Source: Chloroflexota bacterium (GTDB lineage: Bacteria > Chloroflexota > Anaerolineae > Anaerolineales > Villigracilaceae). Taken from it: DNA of 64,000 bases. The stretch spans positions 62,001 through 126,000 of the forward strand of contig JACRBN010000012.1 of the NCBI GenBank assembly GCA_016213105.1. Direction: 5' to 3'. Position 1 is the first letter of the stretch. Each line of letters begins with the position of its first letter. This document shows, piece by piece, positions 52,112 to 61,179 of the stretch. The notes under the pieces were generated by a model, which had not been told where the DNA came from, searched no databases, and worked only from the letters and a program-made list of their open reading frames with translations. The position numbers and the translations under genes were made by a program.

Positions 52112-54259
52112 ATGTTCATAAAGACCGTTTTTTATATATCGCGCTGGTTCAGTGTACTCATGCTTTTAATACTGCTTGTCGGAGCCTGGGGAGTTACTCC
52201 TGCACATGCGGCGGGGATTCTGCATGTCGCGACGGGTGGGATTGGCGATTGTTCCTCCTGGGCAGGCGCGTGTTCGTTACAAACCGCCTTGACAAACGCT
52301 GGCAGCGGTGAAGAGATCTGGGTCACAGCCGGGACGTACAAACCAACTACGGGAACAGACCGCACCGCCACCTTTCAGCTTAAGGAGGGCGTGGCCGTCT
52401 ACGGTGGCTTCGCCGGGACAGAGACAGCGCGGGACCAGCGGGATCCCGCAGCCAATGTCACCCTTCTGAGCGGCGATTTGAACGGAGACGACGACAACAG
52501 CAACGTAATCTATAATGAACCGACTCGTGCTGACAATTCATATCACGTTGTCACTGGCGCGGACAATGCAACCCTGGACGGCTTTACCGTCACCGCGGGC
52601 AATGCCAATGGTGATGATCCCAACTGTCATGGCGGCGGGATGTATAACGTCTCTGTCATCAGTCCGACGTTGAAAAATGTCATCTTCATCAGAAACTCGG
52701 CAAGTTACGCCGGAGGTGGGATGTATAACTCCATCAGTAGTCCAACGCTGACAAACGTCATCTTCAAGGGCAACTCTTCGCAGGCAGGCGGTGGGATGCT
52801 CACCGGTACAGGCAATCCGACGTTTATGAACGTCACATTTGAACAGAATAGTGTTTCCTTTGGGGGCGCAGTCGGTGGAGGATTGTTAAACAGCGATGGC
52901 AGCCCGTCCCTGACCAATGTTATTTTCAGAGATAATGTATCCGGTAATGCAGCTGGCGGGATGTTGAACAGCAATGGCAATCCAACTCTGACAAACGTGA
53001 TTTTCTCTGGTAATTATGCAAATCACTATGGCGGGGGCATGAGCAACGAATATGGCAATCCCATCCTGGTGGATGTCACCTTTATTAACAACGTGAGCAC
53101 TCTGGGAGGCGCCGGGATGAGCAACAGTTCCAGCAGCCCGATACTCACCAATGTTACTTTTTCAGGAAACCCATCGCATCGGGGCGGCGGGATGTACAAT
53201 GTGAACAGCAGCCCAACGCTGACCAATGTTACTTTCACTGGAAACAACGGGGACGCCGGGGGCGGAGGGATGTATGAGGATGCAAGTACTTCTGTGCTGA
53301 TAAACGTTACGTTCATAGGGAACACGGCGAGTACCTATGGCGGCGGGATATTCAGTCTGTCCAATAACAATCCACAAATTTACAATGCGATTTTCTGGGG
53401 CAATACGGCCGGTATTAACGGAGCGCAGATTTATAACAACGATGACACCAATTCCCCCGAAGTGAGCGACAGTGTGATACAGGACGGATGCCCGGCGGGA
53501 ATCACATGCACGAATATCGTAACCGCCGACCCCATGCTCGGTACGCTTGGCGATTATGGCGGATTTACGCAGACCATCCCACTCCTGCCCGGCTCAGCGG
53601 CCATCAACGCCGGAGACGATGCCACCTGCGCAGCAACCGACCAGCGCGGCGTCACTCGTCCGCTGGGCGCGCATTGTGACATGGGATCCTACGAATATCC
53701 TTATCCGATATTCGCGGATGTTCCATTTGACCATTGGGCCAACACCTTTGTCGAACGCCTGTATTTATCCAAAACCACTGGCGGGTGTGCACTTGCCCCG
53801 TTGACGTACTGCCCTGAGTCCAGTGTCACCCGCGCTCAAATGGCCGTCTTCCTGCTCAAAGGTATGTACGGATCGGATTACGTTCCTTCCGACGCGACGG
53901 GTGCGATCTTCCTTGACGTTCCAGCCGACCATATGTTCGGGATGTGGATCGAACAACTGGCTGCAGAGGGTATCACAGGTGGTTGTGGCAATAACAATTA
54001 TTGTCCCAATTCCCCTGTCACACGGGAACAGATGGCGATCTTCCTCCTGCGTACAAAGCATGGCAATACCTACACTCCGCCTGCCGCAAGCGGTGTTTTC
54101 GCGGATGTGCCTGCCGATTACTGGGCCGCATCCTGGATCGAGCAATTAGCCGCTGAGGGCATCACGGGGGGATGTGGCGGAGGAAAGTATTGTCCAAAAG
54201 GAACTGTCACCCGCGCTCAGATGGCAGTCTTCCTAGTGGCAGCCTTCAATTTGCCATAA
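52112..54259 (+). CDS. Right-handed beta-helix surface protein with three SLH repeats
   Basis: 715 residues from the ATG at 52112, behind GGGAGGG; the longer frame from 51980 lacks a ribosome site. A signal peptide ends near THAHAA-like PAHAAG. The body has about 12 short repeats of the type GGGMYNxxSSPTLTNVTFxGN, typical of parallel beta-helix (pectate-lyase-like/POMP) proteins, then VIQDGCPAGITCTNIV and a choice-of-anchor type segment. Three SLH repeats follow, close to those of the gene before. No catalytic residues can be assigned; an adhesin or glycan-binding role is possible. Confidence 0.82.
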   Translation: MFIKTVFYISRWFSVLMLLILLVGAWGVTPAHAAGILHVATGGIGDCSSWAGACSLQTALTNAGSGEEIWVTAGTYKPTTGTDRTATFQLKEGVAVYGGFAGTETARDQRDPAANVTLLSGDLNGDDDNSNVIYNEPTRADNSYHVVTGADNATLDGFTVTAGNANGDDPNCHGGGMYNVSVISPTLKNVIFIRNSASYAGGGMYNSISSPTLTNVIFKGNSSQAGGGMLTGTGNPTFMNVTFEQNSVSFGGAVGGGLLNSDGSPSLTNVIFRDNVSGNAAGGMLNSNGNPTLTNVIFSGNYANHYGGGMSNEYGNPILVDVTFINNVSTLGGAGMSNSSSSPILTNVTFSGNPSHRGGGMYNVNSSPTLTNVTFTGNNGDAGGGGMYEDASTSVLINVTFIGNTASTYGGGIFSLSNNNPQIYNAIFWGNTAGINGAQIYNNDDTNSPEVSDSVIQDGCPAGITCTNIVTADPMLGTLGDYGGFTQTIPLLPGSAAINAGDDATCAATDQRGVTRPLGAHCDMGSYEYPYPIFADVPFDHWANTFVERLYLSKTTGGCALAPLTYCPESSVTRAQMAVFLLKGMYGSDYVPSDATGAIFLDVPADHMFGMWIEQLAAEGITGGCGNNNYCPNSPVTREQMAIFLLRTKHGNTYTPPAASGVFADVPADYWAASWIEQLAAEGITGGCGGGKYCPKGTVTRAQMAVFLVAAFNLP

Positions 54260-54276
54260 TTCCCTGAGATGAAATC

Positions 54277-54306
54277 AAAGGCGCTCCTGAGATCAGGAGC
54301 GCCTTT
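54277..54306 (+). terminator. Terminator after beta-helix SLH gene
   Basis: AAAGGCGCTCCTGA (54277-54290) pairs perfectly with 54293-54306, a 14-bp stem with a 2-base loop. It is nearly the same element as at 51945. Confidence 0.88.
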
Positions 54307-54488
54307 GATTTACCTCACAATGTAAGATGTATTTGTACAGGAAAATATCAGGGCATCCACAGCACGGGTGGAATCCAGATGGATGTGATGAACAGAGCAT
54401 ATCTACAACCCAAGGCCGACGGTGTCGGAAAAAGTGTATTCGCCGACAATTATTTTAGCAAGCCAGGGAGTTCTGCAACACAACCAGA

Positions 54489-54640
54489 GTGCGGCTTGTA
54501 CAACCAGCTCAGCACGCCCTGGGTGCATGAATTCGCGCGCTGGGCCTGTGTCCAACTACCGGAGGGGGTGGCTGTGGTGCTGGGAAATTGGCGGGGATTT
54601 GGGGAGTTGTCGGTTCTGGAGTAGGGGAGGGTGGTAGGCT
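54489..54640 (+). pseudogene. Degenerate duplicate of the replication-relaxation gene 3' end
   Basis: CGLYNQLSTPWVHEFARWAC then VQLPEGVAVVLGNWRGFGEL matches the end of the gene at 45236 (VYTQLSTPWVHESARWACVQ...VAVVLGNWRRFGEL). DNA identity is high over about 150 bases, with small indels. The original ends at 46315 and the copy at 54624; together they flank the whole SLH cargo of about 8.2 kb as direct repeats. Confidence 0.82.
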
Positions 54641-55027
54641 GCTAATTGGGTGGAGAATGATCCTGCCAAAAGGTATGGGATTGATTTCAAGACGGATATA
54701 ATTCGCAGCGACATCATACACAATATACGATCCGGCCGTATACCTTCAAGTATCCCGAGAAAAGGCGGTTCACTCTCGTCAAAGACATTGTCACACTTTA
54801 ATTTCTGTTTCTATATATGGTGGTCTGTTGAACAAGAAAATGGCATATACCACCATATATGGGTGATGAAATAAATCGTTATAATGTCTAAGGTTAATTT
54901 CCTCAGTTTTTCTACATTTTCTGGATGATTACCGAAGGATCGATCTGGTTCAGGTCAATTGAGTTGAGGGTATTTCAGCTATCCTCTGAAAGTCCAAATT
55001 TCCAACAAACAGGGAGCGGTAGCCTTT
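54641..55027. other. Non-coding stretch with one perfect inverted repeat
   Basis: No gene is visible. ATATATGGTGGT (54813-54824) and its complement ACCACCATATAT (54849-54860) form a 12-bp stem with a 24-base loop. The region contains the boundary between SLH cargo and the TerB defence operon and presumably the latter's promoter. Confidence 0.45.
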
Positions 55028-56896
55028 ATGCCTAAAAAACGAAAAAAAAACAATTCAGGTTGCTGTCTGGTTTCTTTGGTGCTCTGGCCGTTTCAAATGC
55101 TAGATAACCTGATTAATTCCATATTTTTTCCAACCAAAATAAATCAGAATGTGAGGCCGGCCCCGAAAAAAAAGGCCACGCCTGCTCCCCAAAAGATAGT
55201 GGAAACAGACAGGTTTGTGAATGTATCCCCTCCCAAGGAACAAAGGCAGACGCCTTCCCGTGGTGTTGCCATTACCTATGAAAACCGGGGGATCAGTTTT
55301 GTAAAAGAGGCGCAAAAAAACAGGAACAGAAGCGAAACATTTGCGAATCATGTGCCTTTTAAGTGTTACTGGCCTACCTATGGCGATATGACTGGTGCCC
55401 AACAGCGATGGTACTTTTACTGGAGAGCACTGGTCCGTCAGGGTCAATCCCCACCCACAGATCTGAGTTACATATTTTTGCATGTTTATGAAATATTAAA
55501 TCTTGTAGAAACCCCGGATTCCATTCAGGCTGCATTCCTGCTTTATAAACTCTGGCTGGCCTATCGCGAGAAATATCCCAATCTGGACCGATACCTGCCA
55601 GACTGGGGCGGCGACCTACTGGCTGTGAAAGTCGGTGGGGGACAGGCACTGGAGTGGTGGGAGAACATCCTAAAGATAGATGGCTTGGCCATTCCCGATC
55701 CTGTGATCAATACGCTTGTCGAAAAGGCGATTCGCACTAATGGTTTAGAGGCACTTCCGTATAAAGTCTGGTCGCTCCTCTCTAATTACCAGCCTCGAAA
55801 CAAGTTTTACCAGAAGTACAACGCCGATCATTTGGTGGACCAAGCCTATGTAAAAGCCATCAATGTGGCGAATGCTCACTACCTCAGAACCACGGGCAAA
55901 TCCCTGCTGGACAAGTTCGTTTCAGACCAGGTTCATCCTTATGAAAAGCCCGTTTTCATTTCCGCACTGATCGGATTTTCATACCCCCGTTTTACCCGTC
56001 TGGCCACGGGGCGTGATTACGCCATCTGTGCTCCGCTGGCCAATCATATTACCTCCATCATGAAGTATGCCGAAAACATTCTGCGCAGGCAGCAGAAATT
56101 TTCGGCACGCTTGTCTGGTATTGAACTGCCCGTCGCCCTGACTACGGAGCTGGATCAGGCCTTTCTGCCAGCTGTATCTGAACCGAAACAGCCCGAGCCT
56201 GTTAAAATCTCCCTGGATCTGGAAAGGGTGGCTTCTCTGCATCAGGAGAGCCGTGTAGTCAGCGAAATGCTTGACCCCAGCCAGACCGTCGTGGAAAGGG
56301 AATTGTTGACAGATCTTGCCGAGGTGCGCATACTCTGGAAGGGTCTTGATCTCTTGGAACGCCAGGTGCTGGCAGGTTTGTTAAATAATGAATGGAGTAC
56401 TGCTTCGCAGATTCAAGCCTCCCTGGCAGTCGAAGCGGAACGACTTCCCGTCCTCCTGGAATCGATCAACAAGAAGTCCATGACTGTACTCGGCGATAAA
56501 ATGGTATACGAGTTATCCTCCACCATCAGCCTGGCAGAGGATTTCATGGATGAACTGGAAGTCGTAGTACAGGAAACTCCACCTGATACACCAGAAAGAC
56601 TCGATGCCGAAGCGAATAATCCGCTGGATCCCTGGACACAGTTCCTGGATGTTCTAGAACCTGTGGAAGCGGAAGTCACAAGAATGCTCGGGCAAAGCGG
56701 GCAGATCGGAGAAGCTGTGCTTGACTCCATTGCCCGGGCTCATAATGCGATGGGAAATGCCGTCATGGACTCCCTGAATGAGAAGGCGCAGGATCATCTA
56801 ACTCAGCTGCCTTTTTATTTCGATGGCGGCAGCTGGCTGGTGGAAGAGGAATACCTGCCTGTGTTACGACAATATCTTGGGATTGAGGTGAACTAA
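55028..56896 (+). CDS. TerB-N / TerB-C domain protein
   Basis: 622 residues. After a basic, partly hydrophobic start (CCLVSLVLWPFQMLDNLINSIFF) and linker, the TerB-N domain is recognised by FKCYWPTYGDMTGAQQRWYFYWRALVRQGQ then TDLSYIFLHVYEIL. A long helical middle part follows, and the C-terminal half (LDLERVASLHQESRVVSEML) matches TerB-C. These domains occur in predicted stress and defence complexes rather than true tellurite resistance. It is 2 bases before an ATPase gene and is the first gene of a three-gene operon. Confidence 0.78.
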   Translation: MPKKRKKNNSGCCLVSLVLWPFQMLDNLINSIFFPTKINQNVRPAPKKKATPAPQKIVETDRFVNVSPPKEQRQTPSRGVAITYENRGISFVKEAQKNRNRSETFANHVPFKCYWPTYGDMTGAQQRWYFYWRALVRQGQSPPTDLSYIFLHVYEILNLVETPDSIQAAFLLYKLWLAYREKYPNLDRYLPDWGGDLLAVKVGGGQALEWWENILKIDGLAIPDPVINTLVEKAIRTNGLEALPYKVWSLLSNYQPRNKFYQKYNADHLVDQAYVKAINVANAHYLRTTGKSLLDKFVSDQVHPYEKPVFISALIGFSYPRFTRLATGRDYAICAPLANHITSIMKYAENILRRQQKFSARLSGIELPVALTTELDQAFLPAVSEPKQPEPVKISLDLERVASLHQESRVVSEMLDPSQTVVERELLTDLAEVRILWKGLDLLERQVLAGLLNNEWSTASQIQASLAVEAERLPVLLESINKKSMTVLGDKMVYELSSTISLAEDFMDELEVVVQETPPDTPERLDAEANNPLDPWTQFLDVLEPVEAEVTRMLGQSGQIGEAVLDSIARAHNAMGNAVMDSLNEKAQDHLTQLPFYFDGGSWLVEEEYLPVLRQYLGIEVN

Positions 56897-56898
56897 TC

Positions 56899-58233
56899 AT
56901 GTTGATCACGAAACGCGAAGCCAAAACGATCCTGAACTCCCTGAGCGCGGGCGTTGTGCCCCGCACCGGCTTGCGCCACATTTCTGTTGGCCGTCTGCCC
57001 GAGATCGCCGCTCTTAAAAGCGACCTGGATCACAATCGGGAGGGCGGCGCGACCGTTCGTTTTGTGGTTGGACGCTTTGGCAGTGGGAAAAGTTTCCTGT
57101 TACAGCTGATGCGCACCTATGCCCTGGAGAGCAAGTTTGTTGTAGCCGACGCTGATTTCTCTCCTGAACGGCGTCTGTTCGGTTCGGGCGATGAAGCCAT
57201 TGCCACCTACCGCGAATTGATGAAAAATCTCTCAACCCAGACCCGCCCGGATGGAAATGCTCTGCCGACCATTATCGAAAAATGGCTGTCCAGCATTCAG
57301 GCCGCGGTGGCAGGAGAAGGGAATCTTGATCCCAATTCACCCGAGTTCGTGGCGCAGGTAAAGGCCCGCATCATTACTACCCTGAATGAAATGCAGGGTC
57401 TGGTCCACGGTTATGACTTCGGGAACATTCTGGCTGCCTATTATCAGGGATATTTGAGCAACAACGAAGAATTGAAGTCCAACGCCATCCGCTGGCTGCG
57501 CGGGGAATTCTCGACCAAGACCGAGGCCTTCAATTCATTGAAAGTTCGTTCGATCATCGATAGTGATAATTATTATGATTACCTCAAGGTCTTGGCGGTC
57601 TTTTTTCAGAAGATCGGATATGCGGGTCTGTTGGTCTGTCTGGATGAGGGTGTCTATTTATACAAGATCACCAACAGCATCTCTCGTAATAACAATTACG
57701 AAGTCATTCTGTCCATCGTCAATGACTGCCTGCAGGGCAAGGCTTCCAATATCAGTTTTCTGATTGGTGGGACTCCTGAGTTCCTGGAAGATCAACGCCG
57801 CGGGCTCTTTAGCTACGAGGCTTTGCGCTCCCGCCTGGCTGCCAATCGTTTCCTGGGAGAGGGGCTGCAGGATTTCACCGGCCCGGTCATCCGTCTTTCC
57901 TCTCTCACGGCCGAGGAGATCTTTGTTTTGCTCCAGAAGATCCGTGAGATACACCAGAGTCAGCCGACCACTTCTTTAAACATGACGGATCAGGATATCC
58001 AGGCTTATATGGAGGAAACCCTGCGCAGGATGGGTGCCAGGGAGTTCACCACGCCGCGTGAATTGGTGCGTGAGTTTGTCAACTTGTTGAATTTGCTGAT
58101 TCAATATCCCCAGAAGACCTGGCAGGAGATCGTCATGGGTCTGCCAGCCCCCAAGGAAGCTGTTTCTGAGGAGACGGCTGCTCCTGAGAACGATGATCCA
58201 TTAAATCGCTTCAGCGACTTCAAAGTAAACTAA
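56899..58233 (+). CDS. BrxC/BrxD-like P-loop ATPase
   Basis: 444 residues. VRFVVGRFGSGKSFLLQLM carries Walker A (GRFGSGKS, 58-65), preceded by the RHISVGR start typical of BREX ATP-binding proteins (DUF2791). Walker B is LLVCLDEGVYLYK, and SFLIGGTPEFLEDQRRGLFSYEALRSRL is a recognisable family segment. BrxD is normally found with the Lhr-like helicase BrxHI in type 2 BREX systems; here the same pair stands with a TerB protein instead. It is 2 and 1 bases from its neighbours. Confidence 0.82.
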   Translation: MLITKREAKTILNSLSAGVVPRTGLRHISVGRLPEIAALKSDLDHNREGGATVRFVVGRFGSGKSFLLQLMRTYALESKFVVADADFSPERRLFGSGDEAIATYRELMKNLSTQTRPDGNALPTIIEKWLSSIQAAVAGEGNLDPNSPEFVAQVKARIITTLNEMQGLVHGYDFGNILAAYYQGYLSNNEELKSNAIRWLRGEFSTKTEAFNSLKVRSIIDSDNYYDYLKVLAVFFQKIGYAGLLVCLDEGVYLYKITNSISRNNNYEVILSIVNDCLQGKASNISFLIGGTPEFLEDQRRGLFSYEALRSRLAANRFLGEGLQDFTGPVIRLSSLTAEEIFVLLQKIREIHQSQPTTSLNMTDQDIQAYMEETLRRMGAREFTTPRELVREFVNLLNLLIQYPQKTWQEIVMGLPAPKEAVSEETAAPENDDPLNRFSDFKVN

Positions 58234-58234
58234 T

Positions 58235-60430
58235 ATGTCCACGTCAAACGCTTTCGATCGACTTGCCCCATTCGTACAGGAGTTCGTGTATCGACTGGGC
58301 TGGCAGGAGTTGCGCGTCCTGCAGGCACAGGCGATTGATGCGATCTTTGATGGTGATAATGATGTATTGATCACAACGGGTACGGCTAGCGGCAAAACCG
58401 AGGCAGCCTTTCTTCCCATCCTTAGTGTAATCTCCAATGAGCCTGTCGGCTCTGTCCGAGCGCTGTATATTGGTCCCCTTAAGGCACTGATCAATGACCA
58501 GTTCCGCCGTCTGGATCTGCTGTGCGAAGCAGGTGAGGTCCCCATTCATCGCTGGCATGGCGATGTGGGAAGTGCGCAAAAATCCGACCTGATCAAGAAC
58601 CCTGGCGGGGTGTTACAGATCACGCCAGAGTCCATTGAAAGCCTTTTTATCAATAAGACCAACCATTTGCACCGCCTGTTTGGCGGGTTACAGTTCATCG
58701 TAGTGGATGAAGTACATTCTTTTATGGAGTCCGACCGCGGGGTGCAGCTGAGAAGCCAATTACAGCGGATCGAGAAATATGCAAAGACTGCGCGTCCCAG
58801 GCGGATTGGTCTGTCTGCGACGGTGGGTGACCTGGAATCCGCCAGAAAATGGCTTAATCCTCAGGCCCCCTCCAGGGTGCAGGTCATCAATCCTCCCGTT
58901 TCCCTGCCTTCCACCCGTCTGAGCCATCTGCATTTTCCTCTTGCCAGGGAGGATATTCCCACGGAGTTGATCGACGATCTGTATGCACTCACCAAGAACA
59001 GAAGAACGTTGATCTTTTGTAACAGCCGCGGAAATGTGGAAGTTTTGACGGCACAATTGAACCGCCGAAGCAGCCGCGAACGCCTGCCTGAGCACTTCCT
59101 GCCTCATCATGGTTCCATCAGCAAGGAGATACGGGAGGATGCTGAAACTAGAATGCGGGATGAGGATCGCCCCGCCTCTGTGGTCTGTACCAACACATTG
59201 GAACTGGGGATTGATATCGGTCAATTGGACCTGGCAGTGCAGGTGGACAGCACGCATACCGTGATGTCGTTTGTGCAGCGTCTGGGGAGGACCGGACGCC
59301 GGCAGGATGCTAGTCGTATGATGCAGATCTATACCTCGGATGCACAGCCCGAGGCAGGGGATGATTTCTATAAAAGGCTTTCTTTCTCCCTGTTGAAGGC
59401 ATTGGCGATTGTGGATTTGTTCCTGGAAGGCTGGCTTGAGCCGCCCTTTGAAAGAACGGTTCCCTATAATGTGCTGTACCATCAGATGCTTTCAAGGCTT
59501 GTAGAAATCCATGGTAGCTTACCCAGGGACCTGGTGGAACACTTTTTGGCCTCGAATGTATTTCCAGGAGTTTCTCCCCAGGATTATGCGGACCTGCTCA
59601 AGCATCTGGGATCCATCGATCATATTGAACAGTTGGAGACAGGTGAAGTTATCCTCGGCCTGGCTGGTGAGAAGGTGGTACGGTCGAAGGATTTCTACGC
59701 GGTGTTTTCCACTCCACCAGAATGGGACGTTTTCTACAAAGAGCGCGTTCTTGGCAGGATTTCTCCTCGCCCAGATCTGCAGTCTGGTGCCTGTCTCCTG
59801 CTGGTGGGCAGATTGTGGGAGGTCAAGGAGATTTTTGAGGATAAGCAGCAGGTGCTGGTGGAGCCGGCAAAAGAGGCTCGCGATGTGATGTTCCTTGGAA
59901 CGGGGATCCCCGAGATGCATCCACGAATTGCTCAGCGGGTCCGCGAGATCTTGTTGTCGGACAAATCCTTTGCTTACCTGGATGCAAATGGGAAGAAGGC
60001 ATTGGAGGATGCACGTAGACTGTGTCAGGAATGGGGAATGGGCCAAAAACGGATCTTTGAACTTTCTGATAAGTGGGCGATTTTTCCCTGGACGGGTACT
60101 CGTTCAGCGCGGACCCTTCAATATTGGTTCCAGGCGTGTGGATTGAACGCGGAATTCCCCATGATGATGTTCCCGTGGGTCATGCTGGTGGAGAAATCTG
60201 AGCCGTCTGAAACCAGAGAACAGTTTTTAGCTAGATTGCAGGAGGTTGCAGATTCTGATTATGAGATGGAGGACATTGTCAAGACAATACCCTTGGCTAT
60301 GTTGCGCATTCACAAGTTTGATGAATTTCTTCCTGATATGTTAATTCTAAAGAGGGCAGGGCAGGAGTGGTTGGATTGGGAGCAGGCAAAGGAGGATTTA
60401 ATAGAAATTATCCGTAATTCATCAATGTAG
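58235..60430 (+). CDS. Lhr-type DEAD/DEAH helicase (BrxHI-like)
   Basis: 731 residues. Motif I TTGTASGKTEAAF, motif Ia GPLKALINDQ, motif II VVDEVHSF, motif III LSATVGD, motif V NTLELGIDIG and motif VI QRLGRTGRR show a full Superfamily 2 helicase core of the Lhr type. A C-terminal region of about 350 residues resembles the Lhr-core WH/beta-barrel part. It is last of the three-gene operon. Probably an anti-phage or DNA-repair helicase working with the ATPase; inferred from BREX gene pairs. Confidence 0.85.
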   Translation: MSTSNAFDRLAPFVQEFVYRLGWQELRVLQAQAIDAIFDGDNDVLITTGTASGKTEAAFLPILSVISNEPVGSVRALYIGPLKALINDQFRRLDLLCEAGEVPIHRWHGDVGSAQKSDLIKNPGGVLQITPESIESLFINKTNHLHRLFGGLQFIVVDEVHSFMESDRGVQLRSQLQRIEKYAKTARPRRIGLSATVGDLESARKWLNPQAPSRVQVINPPVSLPSTRLSHLHFPLAREDIPTELIDDLYALTKNRRTLIFCNSRGNVEVLTAQLNRRSSRERLPEHFLPHHGSISKEIREDAETRMRDEDRPASVVCTNTLELGIDIGQLDLAVQVDSTHTVMSFVQRLGRTGRRQDASRMMQIYTSDAQPEAGDDFYKRLSFSLLKALAIVDLFLEGWLEPPFERTVPYNVLYHQMLSRLVEIHGSLPRDLVEHFLASNVFPGVSPQDYADLLKHLGSIDHIEQLETGEVILGLAGEKVVRSKDFYAVFSTPPEWDVFYKERVLGRISPRPDLQSGACLLLVGRLWEVKEIFEDKQQVLVEPAKEARDVMFLGTGIPEMHPRIAQRVREILLSDKSFAYLDANGKKALEDARRLCQEWGMGQKRIFELSDKWAIFPWTGTRSARTLQYWFQACGLNAEFPMMMFPWVMLVEKSEPSETREQFLARLQEVADSDYEMEDIVKTIPLAMLRIHKFDEFLPDMLILKRAGQEWLDWEQAKEDLIEIIRNSSM

Positions 60431-60433
60431 CCG

Positions 60434-60600
60434 TTATAGTTCAATTAAATTAGCATAAAAGCAAATATCTAAATTACCAATACAAGATTTTTCTAAAAAT
60501 CTTTCTGGACTGACTGCCTTATCCACTTCTATTTTTACCTCACGAATCTTTGAGATTTTGAGCACATAACTGGCAAAGGGAGCATGGCTATTTATTGGTC
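60434..60600 (-). pseudogene. Possible 3' fragment of an unknown gene
   Basis: On the minus strand a frame of about 54 codons reads NSHAPFASYVLKISKIREVK and ends at TAA 60434, with normal protein composition but no start and a stop just upstream. It may be the tail of a lost gene convergent with the helicase. Evidence is weak. Confidence 0.3.
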
Positions 60601-60636
60601 AAAACAGGATACTGTTATGATCAAGTTCATCGTTTT

Positions 60637-60657
60637 ATGTTGCAATACCTGCAACAT
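60637..60657 (+). promoter_or_regulatory. Palindromic operator candidate ATGTTGCA-N5-TGCAACAT
   Basis: The 8-base arms are perfect (60637-60644 and 60650-60657). A TATAGT -10-like box lies at 60665-60670 and the next ATG at 60702. The site is placed as an operator for the HTH regulators encoded just downstream. Confidence 0.55.
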
Positions 60658-60701
60658 GCCTCCCGTATAGTTTAAGAAATTCAACCTTATGGAGGGCTTA
60701 C

Positions 60702-60809
60702 ATGGCGCGCAAAACCGAAGACAAAAAGCTCGAAAACATCTATAATATCGTTCAGGAACAAGCAGGTAAACTGTTAAAGATTTATGCGTGCATGTCGGGA
60801 TATGTGTAA
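60702..60809 (+). pseudogene. Truncated HTH regulator start
   Basis: 35 codons: MARKTEDKKLENIYNIVQEQ, then a stop after an unrelated tail. It resembles the start of the HTH-WYL protein at 61180 (MARIDDTTKKDRLDRIYLIL) and has a GGAGGG ribosome site. The HTH itself is missing, so it is a remnant of a related regulator, still behind its own operator. Confidence 0.5.
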
Positions 60810-60885
60810 CCTCATTATGTGGTGGAGAAAAGAACTTTAGCAAAGCTAAGCATCTGGAAAAATAATTTCCAAGCCGTCGTTATCC

Positions 60886-60907
60886 TGAAAGTATCAAACT
60901 ACTTTCA
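60886..60907 (+). promoter_or_regulatory. Palindromic operator candidate TGAAAGTA-N6-TACTTTCA
   Basis: A perfect 8-base inverted repeat (60886-60893, 60900-60907) ends 11 bases before the HTH gene at 60919. It differs from the palindrome at 60637, so the two regulators may recognise different sites. Confidence 0.5.
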
Positions 60908-60918
60908 AGAGGCAAACG

Positions 60919-61119
60919 ATGGCAAAGCTGCAACAAGGTGAACGGAAAGAGAAGGAAAACATGCTATACCGCCTGCTCAAACGGTTGCGATTTGGCGCTC
61001 GGGAATCCGAGATCTCGCAGGAATTGGGCTGGCAAAGGCGGACAGTCAATAATTATCTCCGAAATCTAAAAGAGGAAGACAAGGCAGAGCGTGAGGGGCG
61101 CTCGTGGTTTTCAAAATAG
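60919..61119 (+). CDS. Small HTH protein, N-terminal part of a WYL-type regulator
   Basis: 66 residues: LYRLLKRLRFGARESEISQELGWQRRTVNNYLRNLKEEDKAEREGR is a DeoR/WYL-type winged HTH, similar to residues 10-60 of the protein at 61180 (LNEAEIAQEVNLERRTANNYLRELEEQGKA). It stops where a WYL domain would continue. It may be a truncated gene or a stand-alone repressor; its own palindrome lies just upstream. Confidence 0.6.
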   Translation: MAKLQQGERKEKENMLYRLLKRLRFGARESEISQELGWQRRTVNNYLRNLKEEDKAEREGRSWFSK

Positions 61120-61179
61120 CAGAAATTGGGTCTTCGTAATTTTCCAACTGGTCGATACACTTAGGGTAAGGAGCTGTAT

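Noticed and set aside
54379-54624. 81-codon frame read as a new small gene
   Set aside because: Its C-terminal half is a degraded copy of the 45236 gene end and the first half has no homology or ribosome site, so it is a remnant.
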